DNA of 64,000 bases from Streptomyces dysideae (GTDB lineage: Bacteria; Actinomycetota; Actinomycetes; Streptomycetales; Streptomycetaceae): assembly GCF_001514305.1 (NCBI RefSeq), contig NZ_KQ949102.1:80256-144255 (forward strand). Reading direction: 5' to 3'. Below the pieces are notes generated by a model that had not been told where the DNA came from, did no database searches, and worked only from the letters and a program-made list of their open reading frames with translations. Made by a program: the position numbers and the translations under genes. This document shows positions 20,343 to 28,314 of the stretch, in pieces. Numbering within the stretch: the stretch's first letter is position 1; every line of letters begins with the position of its first letter.

Positions 20343-21089
20343 TCAGCCGCGCAGGCCGGGGTAGTCGGAGCCGATGGCGAGGGTCACCGCCCCGGGCGTG
20401 GCGGCCGGGTCCTGATCGGTGGTGACGGTGGCCTTGAGGCGGGCGCTCAGCGCCTTGGCCTGCCATTCGAGGCCGGGCGGGTGGCTGACGGTGGTCTGTC
20501 CCGCGGGCGCGTTGCCGGTGCCGGTGACGGTGTAACCGGCGGCGCGCAGCCGTTCGGCCACCTGAGCGGCGTGGCCGGGCGTGCCGGTGCCGTTGAGGAC
20601 CTGGACGGTGATGGTGCGGGCCGGGACCGGCTCGGCGGTGGTCAGTTCGTCCTTGTCGACTTAGGCGGGTATCTGCACCCAGGAGTCGCGGGGCAGGGAG
20701 ACGACGGCGGCCCATTTCCGGTTCGCGGCGACGTGCAGCACCATCAGGGTGTCCGACTGCATGGTGGTCAGGCCCTTGCCGTACTCGGCGTTGTCGCCGT
20801 CGCGGCTGTCCGAGTCGACCACCAGGATGTTCCTCGCGCCGGGGCTGAGGTTGGCCGGACGGTCCCCGCCGATCTTGTTGTCGATGCCGGCTGCCTGGAT
20901 GTTGCTGTCGAGGCGCTGGTACAGCCAGTAGCCCGTGCCACCCACGACGACGAGCAGTACGGCAAGGGCGGCACCGGTGAAGGCCAGGATCCTCCCGCGC
21001 CGGTTCAGCCGGGTCCTGGTGCGCCGGTGCCCCTGGGGCCGGGCATCCGGGCCGCGGCGTCCGCGGGATGCGCCAGGCTGCCTGTCCAC
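20343..21089 (-). pseudogene. LytR-CpsA-Psr protein with central deletion and in-frame stop
   Basis: From 21089 the frame gives a basic cytoplasmic head (MDRQPGASRGRRG), one membrane helix (ILAFTGAALAVLLVVVGGTG) and the start of the LCP catalytic domain up to VVSLPRDSWVQIPA. A TAA at 20663-20661 follows. In the same frame the C-terminal LytR_C domain then continues (ITVQVLNGTGTPGHAAQVAE). About 150 residues of the LCP domain, including the polyprenyl-phosphate binding core, are missing exactly at the stop, so no active wall-polymer ligase can be made. Confidence 0.85.
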
Positions 21090-21159
21090 GTGTCCCCCTC
21101 CCCCTGTCGCCCGATCCGACGGGTCGGCGGCGCCCGCTTCCGTGCCGGCGGGTCAAGAA

Positions 21160-21175
21160 TCTACAACGGCGTAGA
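21160..21175. promoter_or_regulatory. BlaI-type operator, site 1
   Basis: TCTAC-AACGGC-GTAGA lies upstream of the first BlaI-family gene and between it and the divergent LytR remnant. The same palindrome recurs at 24051-24066. BlaI/MecI proteins bind TACA...TGTA dyads, so autoregulation is likely. Confidence 0.7.
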
Positions 21176-21261
21176 AGATGATGGGGGCAGGGGGCATCGT
21201 GAGCGTGTGCGAGGGCATGTTTCTGTGCCTCTTGTCCGGCAGCGACGGAGAGGAGTGGCAG

Positions 21262-21672
21262 GTGGTGGAGGAGAAGCAGGACGGGCTGCCGCCGCGTGGG
21301 CGCCCCCGTAGAGGGCCGGGCGAGCTGGAGGCCAGTGTGCTTGCCGCGCTGGTCGGCGCGCCGGGGCCGGTGACGGCAGGCTGGGTGCGGGAGCGGATCG
21401 ACCCCGCTCTCGCCTACACCACGGTGGTGACCACGCTGACGCGGTTGCACGGCAAGCAGGCCGTGGTGCGCCGCCGTGAGGGACGCTCCTACCGGTGGAG
21501 CGCCGTCGTCGACGCGGCGGGGCTGGCCGCCCGGCGCATGCACCAGGTCCTCAACAACGAGAGCGACCGGGGGGCGGTGCTCAGCCGGTTCGTCGCCGAA
21601 CTGCCCCCGGACGACGAACGGTCGCTGCGGCTGAAACTCGGCACCACCAAAAGCGCGGGTACAGGCAGTTGA
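21262..21672 (+). CDS. BlaI/MecI-family transcriptional repressor
   Basis: Tandem GTG codons at 21262 and 21265 follow GGAGAGGAG and give about 136 residues. The winged-helix core is ELEASVLAALVGAPGPVT, AYTTVVTTLTRLHGKQAVVRR and GRSYRWSAVV, typical of BlaI. The C-terminal helices for dimerisation follow (ESDRGAVLSRFVAEL). In BlaR/BlaI systems the repressor is removed when an M56 peptidase cleaves it. An M56 gene lies two genes downstream. A palindrome in the leader (21160) is the likely binding site. The longer frame from ATG 21178 is less likely because its first residues are not protein-like. Confidence 0.85.
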   Translation: MVEEKQDGLPPRGRPRRGPGELEASVLAALVGAPGPVTAGWVRERIDPALAYTTVVTTLTRLHGKQAVVRRREGRSYRWSAVVDAAGLAARRMHQVLNNESDRGAVLSRFVAELPPDDERSLRLKLGTTKSAGTGS

Positions 21673-21820
21673 GGGGTCCCGCTGCGCCAGGGCGGGCCCC
21701 TTGCTCAGCCCGTGGAAGTGGACGTCGTGGAAACGGCGTCGGGCGGGCGGACGACGGGCTCAGTACGATGAACCGCCCCCGCGGCGGCAGGCGGGGACGG
21801 GAGACGGGGAGGTTGACGGT

Positions 21821-22228
21821 ATGGCGGACCAGAACAGGGGCGGTACCGAGCAGTCCCCGCGCCGACGCGGCCAGGGGGAGCTGGAGGGGCAGGTGCTCGC
21901 CGTGCTGGGCCAGGCTCCCGGGGCGGTTCCTGTGGCCTGGGTCCAGGAGCGCCTCGGCGGCACCCTCGCCTACACCACGGTGATCACCATCCTGACCCGG
22001 CTGCACGCCAAGGGCGCGGTCGCCCGCCGGCGGGCGGGCCGTTCGTTCGAGTGGACCGCCGTCGCCGACGCCGCCGGGCTGGCCGCGTTGCGGATGCGGA
22101 GGGTCCTGGACGCCGAGAGCGACCGGGAGGCGGTCCTGGCCCGCTTCCTGACCAGCCTGACGCCGGGGGACGAACAGGTGCTGCGCGATCTGCTGGCAGC
22201 CCAGGGCCCCGGAGAAGGGGAAGGCTGA
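21821..22228 (+). CDS. Second BlaI/MecI-family repressor
   Basis: A 135-residue paralogue of the preceding gene. ATG 21821 follows GGGGAGG. It contains ELEGQVLAVLGQAPGAVPVA, AYTTVITILTRLHAKGAVARR and AGRSFEWTAVADAAGLAALR. Its stop lies 5 bases before the M56 peptidase start, so the two are cotranscribed as a repressor/sensor pair. Two adjacent BlaI copies suggest a tandem duplication followed by divergence, with possible heterodimers. No TCTAC-N6-GTAGA site is present directly upstream of this copy. Confidence 0.88.
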   Translation: MADQNRGGTEQSPRRRGQGELEGQVLAVLGQAPGAVPVAWVQERLGGTLAYTTVITILTRLHAKGAVARRRAGRSFEWTAVADAAGLAALRMRRVLDAESDREAVLARFLTSLTPGDEQVLRDLLAAQGPGEGEG

Positions 22229-22233
22229 ACGCC

Positions 22234-23163
22234 ATGGGGGTCTTCGTCTTCCTGCCGCTGGTGCTGCCGTTAACGGCCTGGCCCATCGCCCGCCTTGCCG
22301 AACAGCATCTGCATCCCAGGGCGGCGACCTGGCTGCTGTCGGCCGTCGCCGGAGTGCTCGCGGTGTGCAGCACCCTGTGCCTGGCCCTGCTGATGGTGGT
22401 CGGCACCGCGCAGCTGCCCGGCAACCCGCTGCCCGACGGCTGGTCCGACCCTGAGGTCCGCGAGGCGGTGCCCTACGACGAGATCGCGGGCAAGGCCGCC
22501 ATCCCCGCCCTGATCGCGGTGCTCGCCGCCTGTACGCGGACGGCGTGGCGCCACCACCGCGTGCGCCGCCGGGCCGAACGCGCCCTTGCGGGCCTGCCGG
22601 CAACGCCGGTGGCGGTGCTGCCCGACGAACAGCCGTACGCCTACGCGCTGCCCGGCAGGCGGAACCGGATCGTGGTCACCACCGGGATGCTGGCCGGGCT
22701 CGGTTCGGCCGAGCGGCGGGCGCTGTTCGCCCACGAGCGCGTCCATCTGGCCCGCCGCCACCACCGGTTCCTGCTCACCGTGCAGCTCGCCGCACGGGCC
22801 AACCCCTTCCTGCGGCCCCTGCGGACCGCCGTCACGTACTTGGCCGAGCGGTGGGCGGACGAAGAGGCGGCCGGCGCTGTCGGCAGCCGGCGCACCGTGG
22901 CACTGGCGATCGGCAAGTCCGCACTGATCTCCCGGGGGGCGCCCATCGCCACGCTCGCGCACTTCGCGGCCCCAGGTCCAGTACCGCGCCGGGTCGCCGC
23001 CCTGCTCGGGCCGGCTCCCGCCACACGGATCTGGCCGCCGGTCTTCACCAGGGTGGGCCTGGCCGCCTGGACAGCTGCTGCGGGCACCACCGCATCGGCG
23101 CTGTCCTCGGCGAACGCGGCTGTCACCCTGTTCCTCATCCTGCACGCCGCCACCCCGATGTAG
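22234..23163 (+). CDS. M56-family membrane metallopeptidase (BlaR1-like), bldA-dependent TTA codon
   Basis: A 309-residue membrane protein with N-terminal transmembrane helices (FVFLPLVLPLTAWPI and WLLSAVAGVLAVCSTLCLAL), a cytoplasmic zinc protease with HERVH in LFAHERVHLARRHH and the third ligand region ERWADEEAA, and a C-terminal helix. It lacks the penicillin-sensor domain of BlaR1. The family cleaves BlaI repressors after a signal. Codon 13 is TTA (22270-22272), the rarest Streptomyces codon, which makes translation depend on the developmentally controlled bldA tRNA. It follows the second blaI gene by 5 bases. A stem-loop terminator lies at 23189. Confidence 0.88.
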   Translation: MGVFVFLPLVLPLTAWPIARLAEQHLHPRAATWLLSAVAGVLAVCSTLCLALLMVVGTAQLPGNPLPDGWSDPEVREAVPYDEIAGKAAIPALIAVLAACTRTAWRHHRVRRRAERALAGLPATPVAVLPDEQPYAYALPGRRNRIVVTTGMLAGLGSAERRALFAHERVHLARRHHRFLLTVQLAARANPFLRPLRTAVTYLAERWADEEAAGAVGSRRTVALAIGKSALISRGAPIATLAHFAAPGPVPRRVAALLGPAPATRIWPPVFTRVGLAAWTAAAGTTASALSSANAAVTLFLILHAATPM

Positions 23164-23188
23164 CCGGAGCCGCCGTGCATGGCGAGAA

Positions 23189-23221
23189 GGGGTGCTGCCG
23201 CCCGTCCGGCGGCAGCACCCC
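23189..23221. terminator. Bidirectional stem-loop terminator
   Basis: GGGGTGCTGCCGCC (23189-23202) pairs perfectly with GGCGGCAGCACCCC (23208-23221) around a 5-base loop, between the convergent M56 and GlsB genes. Confidence 0.85.
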
Positions 23222-23235
23222 GTCCGGCTGCCAGG

Positions 23236-23499
23236 TCAGTGGCGGGCTTTGAAGCGTTCGAGTGCGGCCACGCCCACGGCGGCGAGTCCGATCTGGATGA
23301 GCCATTCGATCCAGTCGACGCCCTTGGTGTCCGCCACTCCCAGGCCCGCGGCGATACCGGTGCCGACGAAGGCCGCGGCGATACCGACGCCGATCGTCCA
23401 CAGCACGCCGATGCGCTGACGGCCCGGCAGAACCAGCCGTCCCAGCGTGCCCACGATGACGCCGATCACGATGGCACTGATGATCCCGGAGATCTCCAT
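23236..23499 (-). CDS. GlsB/YeaQ/YmgE-family membrane protein
   Basis: An 87-residue membrane protein with three hydrophobic helices (ISAIVIGVIVGTLGRLVLPG, GVLWTIGVGIAAAFVGTGIA and WLIQIGLAAVGVAALERF). It matches the transglycosylase-associated/GlsB family, which has two glycine-zipper-like helices. Members are small stress-induced envelope proteins of unknown biochemical role. It is complete, in contrast to the broken copy at 20095. It lies 30 bases downstream of the TerB gene on the same strand, so the two probably form an operon under the TCTAC-N6-GTAGA operator at 24051. Confidence 0.85.
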   Translation of the reverse strand: MEISGIISAIVIGVIVGTLGRLVLPGRQRIGVLWTIGVGIAAAFVGTGIAAGLGVADTKGVDWIEWLIQIGLAAVGVAALERFKARH

Positions 23500-23529
23500 A
23501 CTCGTCCCCTTCCCTGCCCCGCGTGGGGC

Positions 23530-23985
23530 TTAGAGGTCGAACTCGTGCGGCGGCAGGTCGAGGGTGAAGCAGGCCTCGCGGACGATCGCCTGCTCGGTCT
23601 TGTCGAAGTCGCCGTCGGCGCCGCCGATGACGATGCCGATCTGGATCACGGCGCGGGCCTCGGCGGGCTTCTTCTTCGCCTTGGCGATCTCCTGCAGCAC
23701 GCTGACCTTGCCGAAGTCGAAGTCGGCCGTCAGCTTGTTCAGATTGTCCTCGAAGCGCCGCTGAAGGTCCATGGCATCGAAGTTCTGCAGCACCTCGTTG
23801 GTGGCGATCAGCTGCGCCACCCGGCGACGCTCGGACGGGTCGATCGTGCCGTCCGCGGCGGCGACCAGCGCGCACATCGCCATGGAAGCGTCACGGAAGG
23901 CGCCGCTCTTAAGGTCGTTCTTCTTCGCATTGAGCTGGGTCTGCATCGTCGATGCGGACTCCTTGATGCGGTCCCACAGGGCCAT
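23530..23985 (-). CDS. TerB-like tellurite-resistance/stress protein
   Basis: A 151-residue protein from ATG 23985 with GTGGAG upstream. It has the TerB helical fold signatures MAMCALVAAADGTIDPSER and IVIGGADGDFDKTEQAIVRE, two Asp-rich loops thought to bind metal ions, and a helical N-terminus (IKESASTMQTQLNAKK). TerB belongs to the ter membrane-associated stress complex, but no other ter genes are near. A BlaI-type palindrome lies 66 bases upstream of the start, which suggests control by the BlaI/M56 locus 1 kb away. Confidence 0.88.
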   Translation of the reverse strand: MALWDRIKESASTMQTQLNAKKNDLKSGAFRDASMAMCALVAAADGTIDPSERRRVAQLIATNEVLQNFDAMDLQRRFEDNLNKLTADFDFGKVSVLQEIAKAKKKPAEARAVIQIGIVIGGADGDFDKTEQAIVREACFTLDLPPHEFDL

Positions 23986-24050
23986 GCCAACTCCACACGT
24001 CTCAGGGGCCATCCGGGCCGAAACGGGGGACGGCCCGGACAACCACTCCT

Positions 24051-24066
24051 TCTACATTGATGTAGA
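24051..24066. promoter_or_regulatory. BlaI-type operator, site 2
   Basis: TCTAC-ATTGAT-GTAGA has the same half-sites and spacing as the site at 21160. It lies in the promoter region of the TerB gene, which starts at 23985 on the minus strand. Confidence 0.7.
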
Positions 24067-24099
24067 AGCTACCAGGGGTGGCAAGAGCGCGAGGGCTCC

Positions 24100-24237
24100 T
24101 CAGTCCTCGCCGCCCTCCTCGTCCTCGTCGTCGCCTTCGAAGAAGTCGCCCACCTCGTCGACGACTTCGGCCGCGACCATGCCACCGACCACACCGACGG
24201 CGAGGCCCGCCGCGCCGGCGGCGACCACGGTTCCCAT
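24100..24237 (-). pseudogene. 3' fragment of a Spo0M-like sporulation-control protein gene
   Basis: A 45-residue frame from ATG 24237 (AAGAAGLAVGVVGGMVAAEV then DEVGDFFEGDDEDEEGGED). In frame upstream is EGHGHRSGPG, which resembles the Gly/His-rich linker and acidic C-terminal tail of Streptomyces Spo0M-like proteins. The main arrestin-like domain is missing, so this is probably only the tail of a deleted gene. A genuine small membrane peptide cannot be excluded. Confidence 0.5.
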
Positions 24238-24278
24238 GCCGGGCCCCGAGCGGTGCCCGTGGCCCTCGGTTCTTGATC

Positions 24279-24321
24279 CCGCCGGGCGGCAGGCCCTGAA
24301 AGGGGGTCCGCCGCCCGGCGG
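24279..24321. terminator. Stem-loop terminator
   Basis: CCGCCGGGCGGC (24279-24290) pairs with GCCGCCCGGCGG (24310-24321), just after the stop of the minus-strand gene at 24329. Confidence 0.7.
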
Positions 24322-24328
24322 AAGTGGG

Positions 24329-24550
24329 TTACTTGGCGGAGGTGTCGAGCGCGGCCAGGGCCTGCGCCCAGCGCGCGTACTTCAGCTCGGCCAGATCGGC
24401 GACCGTCTTGACGCCGAACGCCTCCTGAAGGAGGTCACCCTGCCGGTCCGAGACCCCCTTCAGCGCGGAGACCGGCGCGGCGAGGATCTCCGGCAGACTC
24501 TTGTCCGCCCACGCCTTGTCCAGCACCTTGTCCAGGTCGATCGAAGCCAC
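24329..24550 (-). CDS. Small conserved helical protein, function unknown
   Basis: A 73-residue acidic helical protein (MASIDLDKVLDKAWADKS, then PVSALKGVSDRQGDLLQEAF and VKTVADLAELKYARWAQAL). The second half has the look of a helix-hairpin-helix motif (LKGVSDRQGDLLQEAFGVKT followed by VADLAEL), as in proteins that bind DNA non-specifically. ATG 24550 is preceded by GGGAGGG. The composition is clearly coding and small proteins like this are common in Streptomyces, but I know no assigned role. A terminator stem follows its stop. Confidence 0.75.
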   Translation of the reverse strand: MASIDLDKVLDKAWADKSLPEILAAPVSALKGVSDRQGDLLQEAFGVKTVADLAELKYARWAQALAALDTSAK

Positions 24551-24564
24551 GACAGCCCTCCCAG

Positions 24565-24660
24565 GGAAAGGACTCCAGCGAGGCCGGGCTGCCGATCACC
24601 AGCGAGGTCACCGTGATGCCCAGCTGGGCGCCGGAAAGCTGGACGCCCTGGGCGCCGCCG
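24565..24660 (-). pseudogene. Fragment of a CNNM (DUF21) membrane protein
   Basis: In one minus-strand frame this segment encodes VQLSGAQLGITVTSLVIGS, the conserved first-helix region of CNNM/CorC-type transporters (usual form LSGAQLGITVTSLVIGYLAE). Sequence on both sides does not continue the protein. It is a stranded piece of a deleted gene. Confidence 0.65.
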
Positions 24661-24674
24661 AGCGCACCCGGCCC

Positions 24675-24869
24675 TTCCCGCGCAGCGCCCTGCACCCGGT
24701 CATCCAGGTCGAGATCGACACCCCGCTGGACGGCACCATGACCGCCATACGCGCCGCCGGCACCCACCTGGCCGCCGTCACCGGAAAGAAGGGCACTGTC
24801 ATCGGCTTCGTGACCATGGAAGACGTCCTGGAGGAACTGGTCGGCCCCAGCCCCTCCGGGGCGGCCTGA
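24675..24869 (+). pseudogene. Fragment of a CNNM/CorC CBS domain
   Basis: On the plus strand the last 50 or so codons before the stop encode MTAIRAAGTHLAAVTGKKG and VIGFVTMEDVLEELVG, the end of the CBS pair of CNNM/CorC proteins. No membrane domain precedes it. It lies in opposite orientation to the DUF21 fragment at 24565, so the two came from different genes of a pair or from an inversion. Confidence 0.7.
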
Positions 24870-25098
24870 GCCGTCCGGCAGCCGGGACGGTTGCGACCTT
24901 GGGAGCGATTGAGATCGGGGCGTGCCGGCCTGGCGAGTCGGCTGATGGGTGATCAGCAGGCGGCCTGCCGGACGAGCACCGGTTCGGTACAGGGCAGGGT
25001 GGGAACAGGCCGCACGGGCCCAGGCTTGCGTCACAACTTCCCCAACTCGTGCGGCCCTTCTCGCGTCACGGGCCGGAGCGAGGCGCGATACTCGCCCA

Positions 25099-25965
25099 GT
25101 GGACTCGATCTACCGCAGTACGGCGGGCAAGGAGCTCATCCGGCGCTGGTGCCTCGACCAGCTCGCCGCATGGCCGGTACCGCATGAACGGAAGACGGTG
25201 ACCGCCAAGGACGCGCAGACCCATATTGTCCTCGCCGGCTCCGGCGCGACGACGGTCGTGTTCGTCCCGGGCACCAATTTCAACGCCGCCGCGTCCCTGC
25301 CGCTGGCCACGGCCCTGGTCGCCGCCGGCTACCGGGTCCTGCTGGTGGACGTCCCTGGCCAGCCCGGTCTCAGCTCTGGCGAACGTGGTCTCTCCGGCGG
25401 CCGGCTGTCCTGGTATGGGGCGTGGTTGAGCGAGGCGATCGAGAAGATCTCGTCCGGGCCGGTAGCGGTGATGGGCCACTCCTTCGGTGCCGCCATTGCC
25501 CTGTCCAGCGACTCTGCCCGGATCGGCCGGCTCGTTCTGGTTTCCCCTGGCGGACTGACCAGGCTGAGGTTGACCCCCACGGTGCTGGCCGCCTCGGCCG
25601 CCTGGTTCCTGCGGCCCGCACCGACGCACAGTGCCCGGCTCCTGCGCGCCATGCTCGCGCCCGGCCATCCACCGCGCGAGGAACTGGTGAACTGGATGAC
25701 ACTGGTCGCCCGGCACTCGCGCTCCAGCGGGGCGCCCGGCGCTGCCACCCTGCCCGCGCGGTCCATTCCCCGCCTGGTCGTCACCGGGGAGCACGATGTC
25801 TTCCTCCCTCCGCGGCGGCTCGGCCCGGCAGTGCGCGGCACGCTCGGCGCTGAGCTGGGTGTGGTCTCCCAGGCCGGACACCTCGTGGTCGAAGAGCGCC
25901 CCGAATACCTGTCCACCTTGCTGGACAGTCCGGGCCAGTCCGCCTCCGACGCCCCCGTGGGGTAG
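25099..25965 (+). CDS. Alpha/beta-fold hydrolase
   Basis: A 288-residue hydrolase read from GTG 25099. GATACT lies about 8 bases upstream with no ribosome site between, so the mRNA may be leaderless. The fold is complete: the oxyanion region VVFVPGTNFNAAAS, the nucleophile elbow GPVAVMGHSFGAAIALS with catalytic Ser, the acid strand LVVTGEHDVFLPP, and the catalytic His in VSQAGHLVVEERPE. It is a soluble esterase, lipase or C-C hydrolase type. It stands alone between gene debris and the universal stress protein, so the substrate cannot be inferred. Confidence 0.88.
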   Translation: MDSIYRSTAGKELIRRWCLDQLAAWPVPHERKTVTAKDAQTHIVLAGSGATTVVFVPGTNFNAAASLPLATALVAAGYRVLLVDVPGQPGLSSGERGLSGGRLSWYGAWLSEAIEKISSGPVAVMGHSFGAAIALSSDSARIGRLVLVSPGGLTRLRLTPTVLAASAAWFLRPAPTHSARLLRAMLAPGHPPREELVNWMTLVARHSRSSGAPGAATLPARSIPRLVVTGEHDVFLPPRRLGPAVRGTLGAELGVVSQAGHLVVEERPEYLSTLLDSPGQSASDAPVG

Positions 25966-26151
25966 CCGATCATCCGAGTGCCGTCTGCCAGCCGTATCCA
26001 GGACTCGGGCCCACACAAGCGGGGCACTCCTGACGCTCCCCAAGTCGTCAGCCTGCCGGGCAGGAACGCTGTGGCATCGACGGACCTGACCGGGCGGGCG
26101 CCGCAGCGCAGGGCCGCGCCAAACTGCCACCTCCCCGATGCGCTGTCCTGG

Positions 26152-27033
26152 TCAGGTCAAGTCAGACCGGACGACGGCGACGGGGCAGTGCGCGTGATGC
26201 AGGACAGCCTGGCTGACCGAGCCGAGCAGCAGCCCCGCGAAGCCGCCCCGGCCCCGCGCCCCGACGACAACGAGCTGGGCGCTCTCGCTCGCCTCGATCA
26301 GCGCCGGACGGGTGCGGTCCTGCACCAGACGGCGGCGGACCGTGACGCCGGGGTACCGCGTCAGGTGACCGGACAGCGCCTCGGCCAGCAGCCGCTCCTC
26401 CTCGTCGCGGAGCCGGTCCACGTCGTACAGCACGGCGGGCGGATCCCCGGGGCCGTGGTACGCGCGCTCGGTCCAGGTGCTCCACGCGTGCAGAGCGAGC
26501 AGGCCCGTACCCCGCAGCGAAGCCTCGGCAAAGGCGAAGTCGACCGCCCTCTCCCCGGCCGGGGAGCCGTCGACGGCCAGCAGCACGGGGCCGGTGGGAT
26601 CCGGCCGCCCCCGCACGACGACGACCGGACAGTGCCCATGGGCGGCCAGGTGCACGGCCACCGACCCCAGCAACAGACTATTGAACGTGCCCAGCCCCCG
26701 GCTGCCGACCACAACCAGCCCCGCCGCACGCGACTGCGCCGCCAGCACCCCTACCGGCTCACCGCCGATCACGGCGTGGGACACCTCCACCTCCGGGGCT
26801 ACAGCGCGCGCCCGCGCGACCGCTTCGGCCACCGTGCGTTCGACCAGCCGGTGCAGCTCACCCTCGACCGGCCCCAAAGGCGACGGTCCGAGTGGTGCAT
26901 GCAGGCCGGGCCAGACGAACGCGTGCACCACCCGCAGCCCGATCCCGCGCATCGATGCCTCCCCCGCCGCGACCTCCACTGCGGCAAGACTCGGCTCCGA
27001 GCCGTCCACTCCCACCACCACGGGTCCGCTCAT
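26152..27033 (-). CDS. Tandem-domain universal stress protein
   Basis: A 293-residue protein with two UspA domains of about 145 residues each, read from ATG 27033 behind GGGAGAGGAATC. The first domain has VVGVDGSEPSLAAVEVAAGE and the ATP loop VVGSRGLGTFNSLLLGSVA. The second has LLAVDGSPAGERAVDFAFAE and VVGARGRGGFAGLLLGSVSQ. Both keep the G-2x-G-9x-G(S/T) nucleotide-binding pattern. Such proteins act in the cytosol under hypoxia and starvation in actinobacteria. It is divergently placed to the ion channel gene. Confidence 0.92.
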   Translation of the reverse strand: MSGPVVVGVDGSEPSLAAVEVAAGEASMRGIGLRVVHAFVWPGLHAPLGPSPLGPVEGELHRLVERTVAEAVARARAVAPEVEVSHAVIGGEPVGVLAAQSRAAGLVVVGSRGLGTFNSLLLGSVAVHLAAHGHCPVVVVRGRPDPTGPVLLAVDGSPAGERAVDFAFAEASLRGTGLLALHAWSTWTERAYHGPGDPPAVLYDVDRLRDEEERLLAEALSGHLTRYPGVTVRRRLVQDRTRPALIEASESAQLVVVGARGRGGFAGLLLGSVSQAVLHHAHCPVAVVRSDLT

Positions 27034-27459
27034 GATTCCTCTCCCATCCCGCGCAGAGCACGGCACGGCATCTCCAGACTCACGCAGGTTCCCGGCCGTC
27101 GCCACGGGCCGGGCGACGGCCACCAGGGCCACCCGGCCTCCGGTCCGCCGACGGCGGAAGCCGCACCGACGCCCTCGCGGAGTTCACGGCCGCGCACCAT
27201 GCCCCATCTGCTGGGCTGTGGTGCACACGACAGATGATGGATCTCGTGGCCCGAGACACAGGTGATCCACGACCGGTGAGCTCTCGCACCCGGTGACCGC
27301 TGCCCCAGCTGCCTGCCCTCCGGCCAGTCGGTCTTTGCCCGCCGGGTCGCGGCACGGGCGGCCGGATCCTGGTCGGCGAACCCGGTTTGGCGCCCGCACC
27401 CTTTAAGATCCACACCTGTTGGAGCGCCGGAACAGGTCTGCGAGGAATCGAATCACCCC
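27034..27459. promoter_or_regulatory. Divergent intergenic region, USP gene / ion channel gene
   Basis: These 426 bases have no convincing gene and must carry the promoters of both divergent genes. I found no clear operator repeat. Confidence 0.4.
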
Positions 27460-28314
27460 ATGTCCGAACGGACCGCCGCGCAGTTACGGCACGCCCTGGC
27501 CGACCACAGCCGCCGCATCGTGGACTCGGCGGCGTTCACCGCCACCGTCTTCTGCCTTATCGCGGGCAACGCCGCGCTGCTGGGCATCGAAACCTACGCC
27601 GGCATCGTGGACGAATGGCACAGCATCCTTCACGCCGCAGAGCTTGCCTTCCTCGCCGCGTTCACCGCCGAGATCCTGCTGCGGACCGCCGCCCACGCCG
27701 ACCGCCCCAAGGACTTCCTCCGCGATCCGTGGAACGTGTTCGACCTGCTCGTCGTCACCGTGGCTTTCCTGCCGTTCGCCCGTGAGAACGCCACCGTGCT
27801 GCGGCTGCTCCGGCTGGCCAGGGTGGCGCGCGCGGCGCGTTTCCTGCCCCAGCTGCGGATCGTGATCGTGGCCGTCGGCAAGAGCCTTCCCGGAACGCTG
27901 AGTTTCCTGCTGGTCGGGGCACTGCTGCTGTATGTGTACGCCATGGTCGGCTGGGTGTTCTTCGCCGACGACGACCCCGAGCACTACGGCTCCCTCGGCC
28001 GCGCCGTTCTCACCCTCTTCCTCCTCATCACCCTCGACGGCCTCGGCGACGCCGTCCGCGCGGGCCTGGAAATCTCCCGCTGGACCATCCTCTACTTCGC
28101 CTCCTACGTCCTGCTCGGCTCCTTCGTCCTGGTCAACCTCCTCATCGGCGTCGTCATCAACTCCCTCGAAGAAGCCCGCGAACTCGAAGCACCCACCCGG
28201 CAGCCCCAGGTACAACCCGCCACGCCCGACGCCCGACGCCTGCACGAGCGCTTCGCAACAGCCCGCCAAGCACTCGACGCCCTGGAAGCCGAACTGACCG
28301 CCGCTGTGCGCACG
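27460..28314 (+). CDS. Voltage-gated-type ion channel protein without its own stop codon
   Basis: Recognisable protein runs from ATG 27460 for about 285 residues. It has the S1-S4 layout of the ion_trans family with the arginine-rich S4 LLRLARVARAARFLPQLR, an S5 helix (LSFLLVGALLLYVYAMVGWV), a pore segment LTLFLLITLDGLGDAV, an S6 helix (VLLGSFVLVNLLIGVVINSL), and a C-terminal coiled helix (LHERFATARQALDALEAEL). This is a single-domain sodium-channel-like protein. No stop occurs where the family normally ends. The frame continues open through the whole antisense strand of the permease gene to 29583. The native 3' end was probably lost in a rearrangement at about 28310. Confidence 0.8.
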
